Shown: positions 25,989 to 35,474, numbered from the stretch's first letter. The stretch is 64,000 bases of DNA from Burkholderia sp. Ax-1724 (GCF_011752995.1 NZ_VWWL01000026.1:43779-107778), one strand, 5' to 3'. The notes: a model not told the origin generated them from the letters alone. Numbers and translations are program-made.

Positions 25989-26687
25989 CTATGGCTGCTG
26001 TAGATAAATACGCGCGAGGCCAGCGGTGATGGCGTCGACGATCTGGTCGGTGCGGTGCGTAATATGAGTGCGCAGCAGCGCCACGCACGCATCGGCGTCG
26101 CGTTTGCGCAGTGCCGCAAGGATCTTGCGATGCTCGGCCTGGGTGTGGTCGCGGCCGATCTTCTCCATATTGATCCAGCGGATGAAGCGTATCCGGTGAT
26201 TGAGATTGATCAGGATGCGCATCAACTCGGCATTGCCGCTCGCCCGCGCGATGCGCTCGTGGAACGCTTCGTCCAGTTCGACCAGATGCGATGCCGACGT
26301 GTCGGCCGGCACGCCGGCACTGGATTTGAGAAACGCGTCGATCTCGTCGAGCGCTTCGTCCGACGCGCGCTCGGCGGCCAGCCGCGCGCATTCGGCCTCG
26401 ATCGCACAGCGTGCTTCATACAGATCCAGCGTTTCCTTGACGTCCAGTTGCCGACGGCTGTAGCCGCGGCCCGATTCGACCAGAAAACCTTCCTGGGCCA
26501 GCCGGTAGAGCGCTTCGCGCACAGGCGTGCGGCTCACGCCCAGACGTTCCGCCAGATCGACTTCGTTGAGCCGTTCGCCGGGCTTCAACTCGTACTGGAT
26601 GGCCATGTCCCGCAGACGGCAGAAAACGTCCTCGGCAATATTGACCCGGACCGGTGGCGTTTCCCGAGGGGCGGCTGTTCGCGGCAT
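25989..26687 (-). CDS. GntR regulator, FCD family
   Basis: The 232-residue regulator has an N-terminal winged HTH (LNEVDLAERLGVSRTPVREALYRLAQEGF, about residues 40-68) and a C-terminal FCD ligand domain with histidines in DEAFHERIARASGN and AEHRKILAAL. It is the probable local repressor of this module: a TATCCAAA-type motif lies just upstream of its own start (26710) and in the two other promoter gaps. Its gene is convergent with the GGT gene and followed upstream by the racemase operon on the same strand. Confidence 0.9.
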   Translation of the reverse strand: MPRTAAPRETPPVRVNIAEDVFCRLRDMAIQYELKPGERLNEVDLAERLGVSRTPVREALYRLAQEGFLVESGRGYSRRQLDVKETLDLYEARCAIEAECARLAAERASDEALDEIDAFLKSSAGVPADTSASHLVELDEAFHERIARASGNAELMRILINLNHRIRFIRWINMEKIGRDHTQAEHRKILAALRKRDADACVALLRTHITHRTDQIVDAITAGLARIYLQQP

Positions 26688-26709
26688 GACGTGAGGTGCC
26701 CGCAGGCAT

Positions 26710-26728
26710 TATCCAAAGCTGTATACAT
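26710..26728. promoter_or_regulatory. Candidate GntR operator (site 2)
   Basis: TATCCAAAGCTGTATACAT lies 22 bases upstream of the GntR start and matches the site at 30619 in 16 of 19 positions. It suggests autoregulation. Confidence 0.6.
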
Positions 26729-26766
26729 TAATGAGCCGCGGGCGTCCGGTCAACTTGCTGGCCGCT

Positions 26767-27522
26767 TCAGAACCGGCGTGGCGCGAGGCCGAGCTGGAAC
26801 CAGCTGACGAGGCTGTAGATGTCGAACACCGGCAAACCGGTCGCGCATCGTACCGCGTTCGCGTACGGGCACATATTGGTGCACTCCAGTACGATGGCGC
26901 CCACGTCCGGATGGTTGCGCGTCAGCGTGATGGCGGCCGTCACGACGTCGCGCTCGGCCAGGTCGCGATCGAGCGTCAGTTCGTTGCCGAGGATGACGCG
27001 CGAAAACTCGGCGCCCTCGTCGGTGCCGGCGATCGGCGTATCGGGTGGCACGCCGGCCGCGCTCAGATGGCGCTGCGTGAGGGTCGCCGACGAGATCGTC
27101 ACGATGCCCACCCGTTTGCCCGGCGCCAGCGTGCGGCCGACCTGGGCGACCTGCAACAGCGAGGAAGTCAATACCGGGACCGGTACGGCTTGCTGGAGCT
27201 CGCGCTGGAAAAGCGCGAGGAAGCCGCAGTTGGTGGTGATGCCTTCGGCGCCGAGATCCACCAGTTCGCGCGCGGCGTCGATAAAGCGTTCCAGCGTGCC
27301 GCTCGCCTCGCGCAGCACGACGAGGTCGGGCGAGGCACCCTTGACCACCTTGTAGAGCACCGGGAACGGCCAGGTCGTGGCATTGCCCATGTCGCCCGGA
27401 ATGCGCGGGAAGCGTGCATCCAGCATCAGGATGCCGAGCGGTGCGCCATAGACGGATTTGCCGCCATGGTAGAACCGCTCGGCCGTGCTGGCGGAAGAAA
27501 CAGCGTGTCTGTCTGAGGACAT
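26767..27522 (-). CDS. Aspartate/glutamate racemase family protein
   Basis: A 251-residue protein with the two conserved cysteines of this superfamily in GITTNCGFLALF and IVLECTNMCPY, which act as the acid/base pair. The N-terminal YGAPLGILMLDARFPRIPGDMGN segment is typical of the Asp/Glu/hydantoin racemase branch that lacks AlaR-type PLP sites. It probably interconverts enantiomers of an amino acid or related compound so that the next gene's D-amino-acid-oxidase-like enzyme can use it. The ATG at 27522 is used; longer in-frame reading upstream runs into the oxidase gene. Confidence 0.85.
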   Translation of the reverse strand: MSSDRHAVSSASTAERFYHGGKSVYGAPLGILMLDARFPRIPGDMGNATTWPFPVLYKVVKGASPDLVVLREASGTLERFIDAARELVDLGAEGITTNCGFLALFQRELQQAVPVPVLTSSLLQVAQVGRTLAPGKRVGIVTISSATLTQRHLSAAGVPPDTPIAGTDEGAEFSRVILGNELTLDRDLAERDVVTAAITLTRNHPDVGAIVLECTNMCPYANAVRCATGLPVFDIYSLVSWFQLGLAPRRF

Positions 27523-27554
27523 GGGGTGACTCCGTGTCGGTAAGAGGCGGTGCT

Positions 27555-28841
27555 TCAGCGGAAGCGGTCGATCGAGTAGGGGGCGAGGTCGATGGCGGCC
27601 GGCCGGCCGGCGATCAGACTCGCGACGAGCCGGCCTGTGACCGGCGCGGCCGTGAGGCCGACGTGACCGTGGCCGAACGCATAGACGGCATTGGCGTGGC
27701 GGCGGGAGCGGCCGATCACCGGCAGCGAATCCGGCGTACTGGGGCGAAAGCCCAGCCAGCGTGCCATATGCGCGCTGCCGTCGCGTTCGGCGCCGGGTGT
27801 CAGCCGTGGGTACATGCGGCCAAGCAGCCGGGCCAGCAGATCGGCGCGGCGCCAGTCCGGCGCGGCGCGCAAACCGGCCAGCTCGACCGTGCCGGCACAG
27901 CGGACCCGGCCGTGCATGGGCGTCACCACCACCTTGCCTTCGCCCCACATGACCGGCAGGCGCGGACCGGCCTCGGTCTCCGGCGTTTCGACGTGATAGC
28001 CGCGTTCGGTGTCGAGTAGCACGCGGTCTCCCAGCGTTCGCGCAAGCGGACCCGACCAGGCACCCAACGCGATCACCACCGCTTGCACGGGCAGCGTCTC
28101 GCCGGTCAGCACGACTTCCGTGACCGCGGAGCCATTGCTACGTAGTCCGGAGATTTCCGCGCGGCGAAACTCCACGCCGCGTGTCGCCAGCCAGTCGGCG
28201 ATGCGGGTCAGGAACTCGCCCGGATCGGTCAGGTGCGCATTGCCGGGCATCAGATAGCCGCGCGTGAAGACCGGTGCGAGGTCGGGCTCCAGGTCGCGCA
28301 GCGCGGCGGTATCGAGCGTCTCGACGGCGATGCCGTGATCGGTTCGCAGGCGTATCGCGCGCTGGTCGGCCGCGTGGCCTTCCGCGGTCGAGTAGACCAC
28401 CAGGTTGCCGCGATCGTGCAGCAGGTCCCGCGCGCCGGCTTGCGCTGCCAGCGCCTGCCAGGCTTCGACGTTGCCGGCCAGCAGGCGTTGCAAGGCGGCG
28501 GCCGAGGCCTCGACGGTCGCGGCATTGCCCGCCCGCACGAAGCTCGTCAGCCACGGCAGCATGCGCGGCAGCCAGGCGGCGCGCAGCACCAGCGGACCAT
28601 CCGGCTGCAGCAGCCAGCCGGGCACTTTCCGCACCACGCCCGGCATGGCGACCGGAATGATCGACGACGGGTTGATACAGCCTGCGTTGCCCAGCGAGGC
28701 GCCGCCCTGTGCCGGCGCCGCACGGTCGATCACGACCACCTCGTAGCCGGCTTTGTGCAGCGCGGCGGCGGCGCATAGGCCGACCGCGCCGGCGCCGAGC
28801 ACGGCGATTGGCCGGTTGTCTGTCCTGATTGCGTTGTTCAT
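27555..28841 (-). CDS. FAD-dependent D-amino acid dehydrogenase (DadA-like)
   Basis: The 428-residue flavoprotein begins with the dinucleotide motif VLGAGAVGLCAAAALHKAGYEVVVID at about residues 14-39. It continues with ASLGNAGCINPS (typical of DadA, where GxxSxxNaG precedes the substrate site) and ends with GHGHVGLTAAPVTGRLVASLI near the FAD tail. It oxidises an amino or imino acid at the membrane, passing electrons to the chain. It starts 23 bases after the TPP enzyme and precedes the racemase by 32, so the three form one operon. Confidence 0.9.
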   Translation of the reverse strand: MNNAIRTDNRPIAVLGAGAVGLCAAAALHKAGYEVVVIDRAAPAQGGASLGNAGCINPSSIIPVAMPGVVRKVPGWLLQPDGPLVLRAAWLPRMLPWLTSFVRAGNAATVEASAAALQRLLAGNVEAWQALAAQAGARDLLHDRGNLVVYSTAEGHAADQRAIRLRTDHGIAVETLDTAALRDLEPDLAPVFTRGYLMPGNAHLTDPGEFLTRIADWLATRGVEFRRAEISGLRSNGSAVTEVVLTGETLPVQAVVIALGAWSGPLARTLGDRVLLDTERGYHVETPETEAGPRLPVMWGEGKVVVTPMHGRVRCAGTVELAGLRAAPDWRRADLLARLLGRMYPRLTPGAERDGSAHMARWLGFRPSTPDSLPVIGRSRRHANAVYAFGHGHVGLTAAPVTGRLVASLIAGRPAAIDLAPYSIDRFR

Positions 28842-28863
28842 GTTCCGGTGGCCCGTGCGTCGC

Positions 28864-30558
28864 TCAGCCCATCCACTGGCTGACCGGCGCGGCGGTTTCC
28901 TGGAGCGGCTGCGTGATGATGTCGACCAGCGCCGGTCCGCCATGTGCGATGGCGGCGCGCAGCACGGCATCGAGCTGTCCGGGGTCCTCGACTTTCCATG
29001 AGGCGACGCCATAGGCGGCGGCTACGCGCGCATGGTCGGTGCGGTCGAAGTCCACGGAGAAATAGCGCTCCTCGTAGCCGGCTTTCTGGCTGGCCTTGAT
29101 CCAGCCGTAGACGGAATTGGAGAACACGATCATCAGCAACGGTACCTTGTGGCGCACCACGGTTTCCAGTTCGCCGACAGTAAAGCCGAAACTGCCGTCG
29201 CCCATGACCGAGACGACCTTGCAGCCCGGGCGCCCGATCGACGCACCGACGCCGGCCGCCATCGAGAAGCCGAGCGCGCCGTGCGCGCGATTGGTGATGA
29301 AGTGCCGGCCGGAGTGCGCGGCCGAGAAATAGGCGGAGAAGTAAGGGCAGGGGGTGCCGGGGTCGGCCACCACGATGGCGTCGTCGGGCAGCAGGCGGTT
29401 CAGTGCGTCGACCACGCGCTCGGGCTTGATCGGCGTGTCGTTCGACGCGGCCAGCTGCAGGAAGGCTTCCGACTTCGCGTGCCGCGCCGCCCGCGCGAGC
29501 GCATGACCGTCGCTGGTGTCGCCGCGCCGTTGCGGCAGACGGTCCCGTACTTCCTCGTTGAGGATTTGCAGCGCCAGCAGAGCGTCGCCCACCATGCCGA
29601 CCTCGGTGCGGTAGTTGGTGCCGACCACCATCGGGTCCGAATCGATATGCAGGATGGGCACCGACGCATTGGGCACCTTCCAGTGTTCGGTGGAAGTCGA
29701 GCCGGCACGGCAGCCGATGATGAGCACGACATCCGCGGCGGCCAGCACCTCGCGGGTGGCGAGCACGCCGCCGTTCGAACCGACGACGCCGACGTTCAGC
29801 GGGTGGGTGTCGGCGAGGCTTCCCTGGCCGCTTACCGTGGTGCAGACCGGCGCATTGAGCGCTTCCGCCAGTTTTTGCAGCTCGGCGCAAGCACCGGCGA
29901 TGACCACGCCGCCGCCGCAGAGTATCACCGGGGTGCGGGCTGACAGCAGATGTTCGGCGGCGCGTACCAGGTCGTCGCGTGCCGGGGCGGTGCGCATGGC
30001 CGGAAAGCGGTCGTGACCCGGCTGGGCCCACAGGTCCGGGTAATCCATTTCGTGTTTCTGTACGTCGTACGGCAGGCATAGATGAGCCGCGCCCGGCCGG
30101 CCGGTGGTGGCTGCGCGGAAAGCGCCGCGCACCGCGCCGGGAATCTGGTCGACGCGGTCGATGGTGGTGTTCCATTTGGTGAGCGGACGGTATAGCGCTT
30201 TCTGGTCGAGCTCGGTCAGCGGATAGCGGCCGCGCGAGCCGACCGAGACGTCGGACGTGATGCCGATGACGGCAATCGACGACTCGTTGGCTTCCACGAG
30301 TCCCGGCAGCAGATACGTGGCGCCGCCGCCGCTCGGGCCTTCGCATATGCCCACCTTGCCGGTGACGCGGGCGTAGCCGTCCGCCATGTAGGCGGCGCTA
30401 CGCTCGTCGCGGGTCAGAATGTGCTGCATGCCGTGATCGAGGCGGTGAAGCGCGTCGTAGAACGGCAGGCTGGTGTCGCCGCACAGTCCGAATATATGTT
30501 TGACGCCATTGAGTTGCAGCATGCGCACCATGGCTTCGGCGCCGGACAATTTACTCAT
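28864..30558 (-). CDS. Thiamine-diphosphate enzyme, acetolactate-synthase-like large subunit
   Basis: A 564-residue three-domain ThDP enzyme. The N-terminal Pyr domain has the cofactor-activating Glu52 in RDERSAAYMADGYAR. The central domain includes PVILCGGGVVIAGA, and the C-terminal PP domain carries the ThDP/Mg motif MGDGSFGFTVGELETVV with N in VFSNSVYGW. Relatives include acetolactate synthase, glyoxylate carboligase, sulfoacetaldehyde acetyltransferase and decarboxylases; the active-site loop is not enough to choose. It is the first gene of the operon with the oxidase and racemase, so it likely acts on the 2-oxo acid the oxidase releases. The start follows AGAGGAG by 6 bases. Confidence 0.88.
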   Translation of the reverse strand: MSKLSGAEAMVRMLQLNGVKHIFGLCGDTSLPFYDALHRLDHGMQHILTRDERSAAYMADGYARVTGKVGICEGPSGGGATYLLPGLVEANESSIAVIGITSDVSVGSRGRYPLTELDQKALYRPLTKWNTTIDRVDQIPGAVRGAFRAATTGRPGAAHLCLPYDVQKHEMDYPDLWAQPGHDRFPAMRTAPARDDLVRAAEHLLSARTPVILCGGGVVIAGACAELQKLAEALNAPVCTTVSGQGSLADTHPLNVGVVGSNGGVLATREVLAAADVVLIIGCRAGSTSTEHWKVPNASVPILHIDSDPMVVGTNYRTEVGMVGDALLALQILNEEVRDRLPQRRGDTSDGHALARAARHAKSEAFLQLAASNDTPIKPERVVDALNRLLPDDAIVVADPGTPCPYFSAYFSAAHSGRHFITNRAHGALGFSMAAGVGASIGRPGCKVVSVMGDGSFGFTVGELETVVRHKVPLLMIVFSNSVYGWIKASQKAGYEERYFSVDFDRTDHARVAAAYGVASWKVEDPGQLDAVLRAAIAHGGPALVDIITQPLQETAAPVSQWMG

Positions 30559-30618
30559 GAACACTCCTCTGGACAGGTAGGCTCCGGAGCGTCCCCCGGC
30601 GTTTGGTATTCAATACTA

Positions 30619-30634
30619 TATCCAAATTTGGATA
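30619..30634. promoter_or_regulatory. Candidate GntR operator (site 3, perfect palindrome)
   Basis: TATCCAAATTTGGATA is a perfect 16-bp palindrome 60 bases upstream of the TPP-enzyme start. Copies of its arms occur upstream of the GntR gene and between the MHS and GGT genes, tying the module together. Confidence 0.7.
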
Positions 30635-31215
30635 CATACAAGGATAAGGCGTATCCCTTAGATGTTCGGTTCGCTTGGGTGGGGATGCGGAAACTGCGGG
30701 GGCGTGCCGGACTGACGAAGGCGGGCAAAGGCGCTTCGAATTTGACGGGCAAAAGAGATAACTCTGGAATCCGAAGCGTTGGGTCCTGGTAGTCTGCGCG
30801 GGAGTCGCCCGTCGCGGGCGCCATGAAGGAAGAGATCAGACGCCTCCGGCAGCAAGGGGGCAGCGCGCGGACTCAAGCGACGAAATTGTCTGCATGACGG
30901 GATCGCGTCGATTGAATCGGCGATCCAGCAGGCGACAGCCGCGCTATCGGAGTTGATGTTCGGTTCCGGGAAAACCGGTGCCGTGATGGGCGGGCAGGCT
31001 TGAATGATGTGCCGGTCAAGCCGGGCGGGAGACAGCGCGAAGAGCGGTGCCCAACAATGTCTTGATCGCCCGTGGTGAATGGTAGAGAAGGCGTTGCCCG
31101 GGACTCGGTTGGTTGTGCGATTCCGCGTGTTGGCGAACGAAGCGATCCGCCTCGCTCTCCAGCCGGCGCGCAATCACGACTCACGACCGATCAAGCCGCA
31201 ATAAACCGGTGCGAT
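30635..31215. other. Long gap between two modules, no clear gene
   Basis: About 580 bases separate the GntR module from the MarR module. One minus-strand frame ending near 31015 (GTG start, VIARRLESEADRFVRQH) could be a short decayed fragment, but no family is recognisable. The rest holds nothing I can support. It looks like a join between separately acquired cassettes. Confidence 0.4.
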
Positions 31216-31773
31216 TCAATTTGCCTCAAGACTGCTGATCGTTTTCTTCAGCAACATCATGAGCGTCTCGGTCTCCTCAGGCGTCAGATGAGACGTCCCC
31301 CTTTGGTAATGCTTCCATGCAAGTTGCCAAAGGTTCTGATAAAGATCCTCACCGCTTGCGGTGAGCGACAGGCTCAGGTATCGGCTGTCCGATTCCCGCG
31401 CGGCGCGCTCGATCAAGCCGCGCTCGTGCAATTGATCGACGACCCGGCTCAGCGTCGGCTGGTCGATCGCGGTTTTCGCCACGATTTCCCGCAGCGCCAA
31501 TCCCGGCTCGCCGTGCAGCACGGCCAGCGCGCGCCATTGCATGACCGAAATATCGAGCTTGCGCAGGTCTTTCCTGAATTGCAGGTTGAACAGGCTGGCC
31601 GCGTGGTTGATCAGATACGGCACGAAGCGGTCGGTGAAGTACGAGGCGTCGGGCGGTATGTCGGCGCGGCCTGTCTTTTCCTGTGATGAATGAGGCCCCG
31701 TGCTTTGGGGCGCCGCCGTCGCGCCGCTCTCCTTTTTTCTGCCGCTCGAACGATTTCCCTTTGCCGTATTCAT
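31216..31773 (-). CDS. MarR family transcriptional regulator
   Basis: The 185-residue regulator has a basic, Ser/Gly-rich N-terminal 45 residues. The winged HTH follows, with VMQWRALAVLHGEPGLALREI and the recognition helix QPTLSRVVDQLHERGLIER, then the wing ESDSRYLSLSLT. It is divergent from the hydrolase operon. The shared 18-bp motif at 31887 and 35475 places it as the controller of the whole 31.2-37.3 kb cassette. The ATG at 31773 follows GAGGAG by 8 bases. Confidence 0.9.
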   Translation of the reverse strand: MNTAKGNRSSGRKKESGATAAPQSTGPHSSQEKTGRADIPPDASYFTDRFVPYLINHAASLFNLQFRKDLRKLDISVMQWRALAVLHGEPGLALREIVAKTAIDQPTLSRVVDQLHERGLIERAARESDSRYLSLSLTASGEDLYQNLWQLAWKHYQRGTSHLTPEETETLMMLLKKTISSLEAN

Positions 31774-31886
31774 TGCTTTTTCTCCTCGAGGAAACATCCC
31801 GCTGGTGGTTTCCGGCCGGTCTTTTCGCAACGCTATGCGCGGCCCGTTGACATGCAGAAATTGGTGGCCTAAGGTGTGTTCACATA

Positions 31887-31904
31887 CATATGAAATTACA
31901 TGTA
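31887..31904. promoter_or_regulatory. Candidate MarR operator (site 1)
   Basis: CATATGAAATTACATGTA lies between the divergent MarR and hydrolase genes, 71 bases upstream of the hydrolase ATG. It matches the site at 35475-35492 in 15 of 18 positions (CATATGWAAWTACATSTA). Confidence 0.6.
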
Positions 31905-31957
31905 TTTTCCATGTTTCTGCCGGCTGATGCAACATCGGCACGCTTCGGCGTGATGTC

Positions 31958-32839
31958 ATGCTAACTATTATGGGGACAAAAATGGGGGAAGCAGGTTGGC
32001 GCGGCGCTCCCGCCGCGTGGCCGGTCACATTCGTGCCGGGCGCGCCGAGGATCGCTTTTTCGGAGCGAGGCACAGGAGAACTCGTTCTGTTTCTGCACGG
32101 TATCGGTGGAAACCGTTCGAACTGGTATCGGCAACTGGTTTCGATCGGCACCTTCGCGCACGCGGTCAGTTGGGATGCTCGCGGTTATGGCGCGAGTGAC
32201 GACTATGACGGCAAGGTGACGATCACCGACTTCGCGCACGATGTCCTGCGGCTCATCGATCACTGTGGCGCGGCTCGCGTGCATCTGGTCGGGCTGTCGC
32301 TCGGCGGGCGCATTGCGCAGCGCTTTACGCTGCAGTATCCGCAGCGCGTTGCCTCGTTGACGCTGGTCGACACGCGTCCGGATACGCGCGACACCCGCAC
32401 GCCGGAAGAACGGGAGGCTTTTCTCGCTGCCCGCGCGCAACCGCTTCTCGCGGGCAAGACGCCGGCCGACATCGCGCCGGCGGTTGCGCGCGGTCTTGCC
32501 GGTCCGAAGATTACGGAAGCCGCGCTCGATGAACTGGTCGCCAGCATTTCGATCCTGCGTACGGACAGCTATCTGAAAACCATCGAGGCCAATCTGAACG
32601 ACGATTTCGTCGGCGACCTGTCGCGGATCGTCGCGCCCACCCTCGTCATGGTCGGCGAGTACGACACGCTGACGCCGCCTGTGCTGGCGCAGGAACTGGC
32701 CGCCAGCATTCCCAACGCGACGCTCAAGGTGATTCCCGAATCGGGTCACCTTTCCAACATCGAGAATCCGGAGCAATTCGATCTGAGTCTGATGCAATTC
32801 CTGCAATCCGCTTTCAACCGATCCTCTCGCGTTTCCTGA
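31958..32839 (+). CDS. Alpha/beta hydrolase, 3-oxoadipate enol-lactonase-like
   Basis: A 293-residue enzyme with the classical hydrolase triad. The oxyanion motif HGIGGNRSNWY comes first, then the nucleophile in VGLSLGGRIAQRF, the acid in VGEYDTLTPP and the His in ESGHLSNIENPEQF. This layout is shared with PcaD-type enol-lactone and other ester hydrolases. It opens the MarR-controlled cassette, followed by a porin. Start choice is uncertain: an ATG at 31982 also has a GGGGA site upstream and would shorten it by eight residues. Confidence 0.85.
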   Translation: MLTIMGTKMGEAGWRGAPAAWPVTFVPGAPRIAFSERGTGELVLFLHGIGGNRSNWYRQLVSIGTFAHAVSWDARGYGASDDYDGKVTITDFAHDVLRLIDHCGAARVHLVGLSLGGRIAQRFTLQYPQRVASLTLVDTRPDTRDTRTPEEREAFLAARAQPLLAGKTPADIAPAVARGLAGPKITEAALDELVASISILRTDSYLKTIEANLNDDFVGDLSRIVAPTLVMVGEYDTLTPPVLAQELAASIPNATLKVIPESGHLSNIENPEQFDLSLMQFLQSAFNRSSRVS

Positions 32840-32884
32840 CACATTAAATTAAATCGTCGTTTTCCTGACATAAAAGGATGCTTC

Positions 32885-34012
32885 GTGAAAATTAAATTAG
32901 GTATCTTAATTTATTCGATTTCGATGATCTCGACGAGCGCCTGGGCGCAGAACAGCGTCACGCTGTACGGCATCATCTCGACTGGCATCGGGTATGTGAG
33001 TAACGAAGGCGGAAAAAGTGCTGTTCAGATGTTCAGTGGTGCAAATCAGAACAACCGGTGGGGATTGAAGATTCACGAAGATCTCGGCGGCGGGTTTGCC
33101 GCAGTCGCCCAGCTCGAAAACGGGTTCAGCTCGACCAACGGCTCGCTCGGGCAGGGCGGCCGGATGTTCGGGCGGCAAGCGTTCGTCGGCCTTGGCAGCG
33201 ACCGCTACGGCACCGTGACCTTCGGCCGTCAGTACGACATGATGTGGGACTACCTGGACCGCTACGAACCTCAGGCGTTCGGTCCCGGGTTCGGAACCAC
33301 CTTTGGGGATAGCGACAACGTCGAAGGGAATTTTCGCTACAGCAATTCGGTGAAGTACGTCAGCCCCAATTTCAGCGGGTTGACCTTCGAAGGTCTCTAC
33401 GCGTTCAGTAACAGCGCGGGCAATTTTTCGCAGAATCAGGCGTGGAGTGCCGGCGCGGGTTATGACAATGGCCGTTTTCGCTTCGCGGCCGCCTATCTGT
33501 ATCTCGATCGGCCGGGTGTGGGCAATCCCAACGGCGCGGTGACGGACGACTATGCCGGCGCGCCGTTCGCGCTGTTCCATACGAGTCCGCTAAACAGCAC
33601 GGTCGGCGTCAAGCATCAGGAGGTGGCGGCAGTGGGCGGGCTCTACCGGTTCAGTGCATTGAGCGTCGCCGGCATGTACTCGAACGTGCATTTCACGTAT
33701 CTCGACAATAGCGGCGTCAACCTGAACAACTTCGACGTGATCGGTCTTTACCAGCTCACGCCGGCCTTGACGGTCTCCGCGGCGTGGCTCTACACGAGCG
33801 GCAACTACCAGGGTGTCAGCGCGAATCCCCATTGGCACCAGGGCCAGGTCAGCGTCGACTATTTCCTGTCGAAGCGTACGGACGTATTTGCCTTTGCGAA
33901 TTATGTGAGAGCGTCCAACGGGCCGCTGGCGCCGGCCGTTATTTTCCAGGCCTCGCCATCGAGTTCGCGTAACCAGCTGCTGCTGCTCGGCGGAATGCGA
34001 CACCTGTTCTGA
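32885..34012 (+). CDS. Outer membrane porin
   Basis: The 375-residue porin begins with a GTG (MKIKLGILIYSISMISTSAWAQNSVTLYG) preceded by AAAAGGA. The signal peptide ends SAWA before QNSVTLYGI. Internal motifs NRWGLKIHEDLGGGFAAVAQ, FGRQAFVGLGS and FGRQYDMMWDYL and a C-terminal phenylalanine (MRHLF) are those of beta-proteobacterial trimeric porins. The gene follows the hydrolase by 45 bases and precedes the MHS carrier, so it probably admits the cassette's substrate across the outer membrane. Confidence 0.94.
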   Translation: MKIKLGILIYSISMISTSAWAQNSVTLYGIISTGIGYVSNEGGKSAVQMFSGANQNNRWGLKIHEDLGGGFAAVAQLENGFSSTNGSLGQGGRMFGRQAFVGLGSDRYGTVTFGRQYDMMWDYLDRYEPQAFGPGFGTTFGDSDNVEGNFRYSNSVKYVSPNFSGLTFEGLYAFSNSAGNFSQNQAWSAGAGYDNGRFRFAAAYLYLDRPGVGNPNGAVTDDYAGAPFALFHTSPLNSTVGVKHQEVAAVGGLYRFSALSVAGMYSNVHFTYLDNSGVNLNNFDVIGLYQLTPALTVSAAWLYTSGNYQGVSANPHWHQGQVSVDYFLSKRTDVFAFANYVRASNGPLAPAVIFQASPSSSRNQLLLLGGMRHLF

Positions 34013-34124
34013 TCGTTGCCCGATCGTTGCGTTAACCGCCGCGCGGGCGGTCGTGTGCAGGCGGTTCTGATTTGCCGGCTCAAACCACGGCGGCCGTCAT
34101 GGTCGCCGTTATCTGGAGATTGGT

Positions 34125-35453
34125 ATGGAAGTATCGGAAACGTTGTCTGGAGGCAGGGAACGGTCCGTTTCCCTGCAGGGGCGTGCATTGCAACGCATCG
34201 TCATATCGAGCGCGCTCGGCAATGCCCTGGAATGGTATGACTTCTTTCTGTATGGCACCACGGCCGCGCTGGTGTTCGGGCAGATTTTCTTTCCGAAAGG
34301 AACGCAGCCGCTGGTTGCTGCGCTGGGTGTTTTTGGCGGCTTTGCCGTCGGCTTTCTGGCCCGCCCGTTTGGCGGCGTGATCTTCTCGCACATCGGCGAT
34401 CGCTACGGGCGCCGTGCCGCGCTGATCTGGACGCTGACGTTGATGGGCAGCGCCACGTTTCTGATGGGGCTTCTTCCGTCGTACAGCCAGGTCGGCATCC
34501 TCGCGCCCATGTTGCTGGTTGCGTTGCGGATCGTGCAAGGGCTCGCGGCCGGCGGCGAGTGGGGCGGCTCGGTGCTGATGATTACGGAAAGCGCGCCGTC
34601 CGGCAAGGTCGGTTACTTCTCTGCATACGGGCAGGCCGGCCTGAGTCTGGGTTTCCTGTTGTCGGCCGCGGCGGTATGGCTCGTGCGGCAACTGCCGGAA
34701 GCCGATTTCATCGCATGGGGATGGCGTATGCCGTTTCTCGCGAGCATCGTGGTTTTCTGCCTTGGCATTTACATCCGCCGTTTCGTTCCCGAGACCCAGG
34801 CGTTCAGGGAACTCGCCGCACGCGGCGGCCGGGCGAAGCTGCCGGTGCTGCAGGTTCTGCGCGAGCATCCGCGAGCGGTACTGACGGCCATGGGCCTGCG
34901 GGTGGCGGAAAACGGCAGCTCGTACGTCTTCGTCGCGTTTTCGCTGACCTTCGCGAAGTTCGCGCACGTGCCCGACGGGCAGGTGCTCGGCGCGATGATC
35001 CTGTCGTTTGTCTTGCAATTGCCCGTGATCGTATTGATGGGGCGGCTTTCCGATCGCATCGGCAGTCGTCCTATCTATCTGTTCGGCACCCTGACGATGA
35101 TGGCATTTGCCTATCCGTTCTTCCATTTCGTCAGCACCGGCAGCCCGGCCTTGACGCTGCTCGCGTTTCTACTCGTCAACACGATCAGCTACGCGGCGCT
35201 GGTTGCGACACAGCCGACGTTGTTCAGCAGCTTTTTCGGCACGAGCATGCGCTACTCGGGCCTCGCGCTGGGGCATGAGATCGCCGCAATCTTTAGCGGA
35301 GGATTGTCGCCGTTCATTGCCACTTCGCTGCTCGTCTGGTCCCACGCGTACTGGCCGGTGGCCGCCTATCTCGTCGTCCTCGGCCTGATTACGACCTTCA
35401 CGGCCCTGACGATCCGCAAGGGGCCCACCCCCGGCGAGCGAGAATCTGCTTGA
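34125..35453 (+). CDS. MFS transporter, metabolite:H+ symporter (MHS) family
   Basis: A 442-residue carrier with the MHS helix-1 motif SALGNALEWYDFFLYGTTAAL, SHIGDRYGRRAALIW in the cytoplasmic loop and RIVQGLAAGGEWGGSVLM. Twelve membrane segments are expected. It sits in the MarR cassette between porin and monooxygenase, which makes it the inner-membrane uptake step for the oxidised substrate. It differs from the other MHS carrier in the window at 22723, so they serve separate modules. Confidence 0.92.
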   Translation: MEVSETLSGGRERSVSLQGRALQRIVISSALGNALEWYDFFLYGTTAALVFGQIFFPKGTQPLVAALGVFGGFAVGFLARPFGGVIFSHIGDRYGRRAALIWTLTLMGSATFLMGLLPSYSQVGILAPMLLVALRIVQGLAAGGEWGGSVLMITESAPSGKVGYFSAYGQAGLSLGFLLSAAAVWLVRQLPEADFIAWGWRMPFLASIVVFCLGIYIRRFVPETQAFRELAARGGRAKLPVLQVLREHPRAVLTAMGLRVAENGSSYVFVAFSLTFAKFAHVPDGQVLGAMILSFVLQLPVIVLMGRLSDRIGSRPIYLFGTLTMMAFAYPFFHFVSTGSPALTLLAFLLVNTISYAALVATQPTLFSSFFGTSMRYSGLALGHEIAAIFSGGLSPFIATSLLVWSHAYWPVAAYLVVLGLITTFTALTIRKGPTPGERESA

Positions 35454-35474
35454 CAGCGAAGATTAATGACATAA

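Noticed and set aside
30658..31173. A 171-codon minus-strand frame in the gap between modules
   Set aside because: Pro/Ser/Arg-rich with no recognisable motif or ribosome site; probably non-coding.
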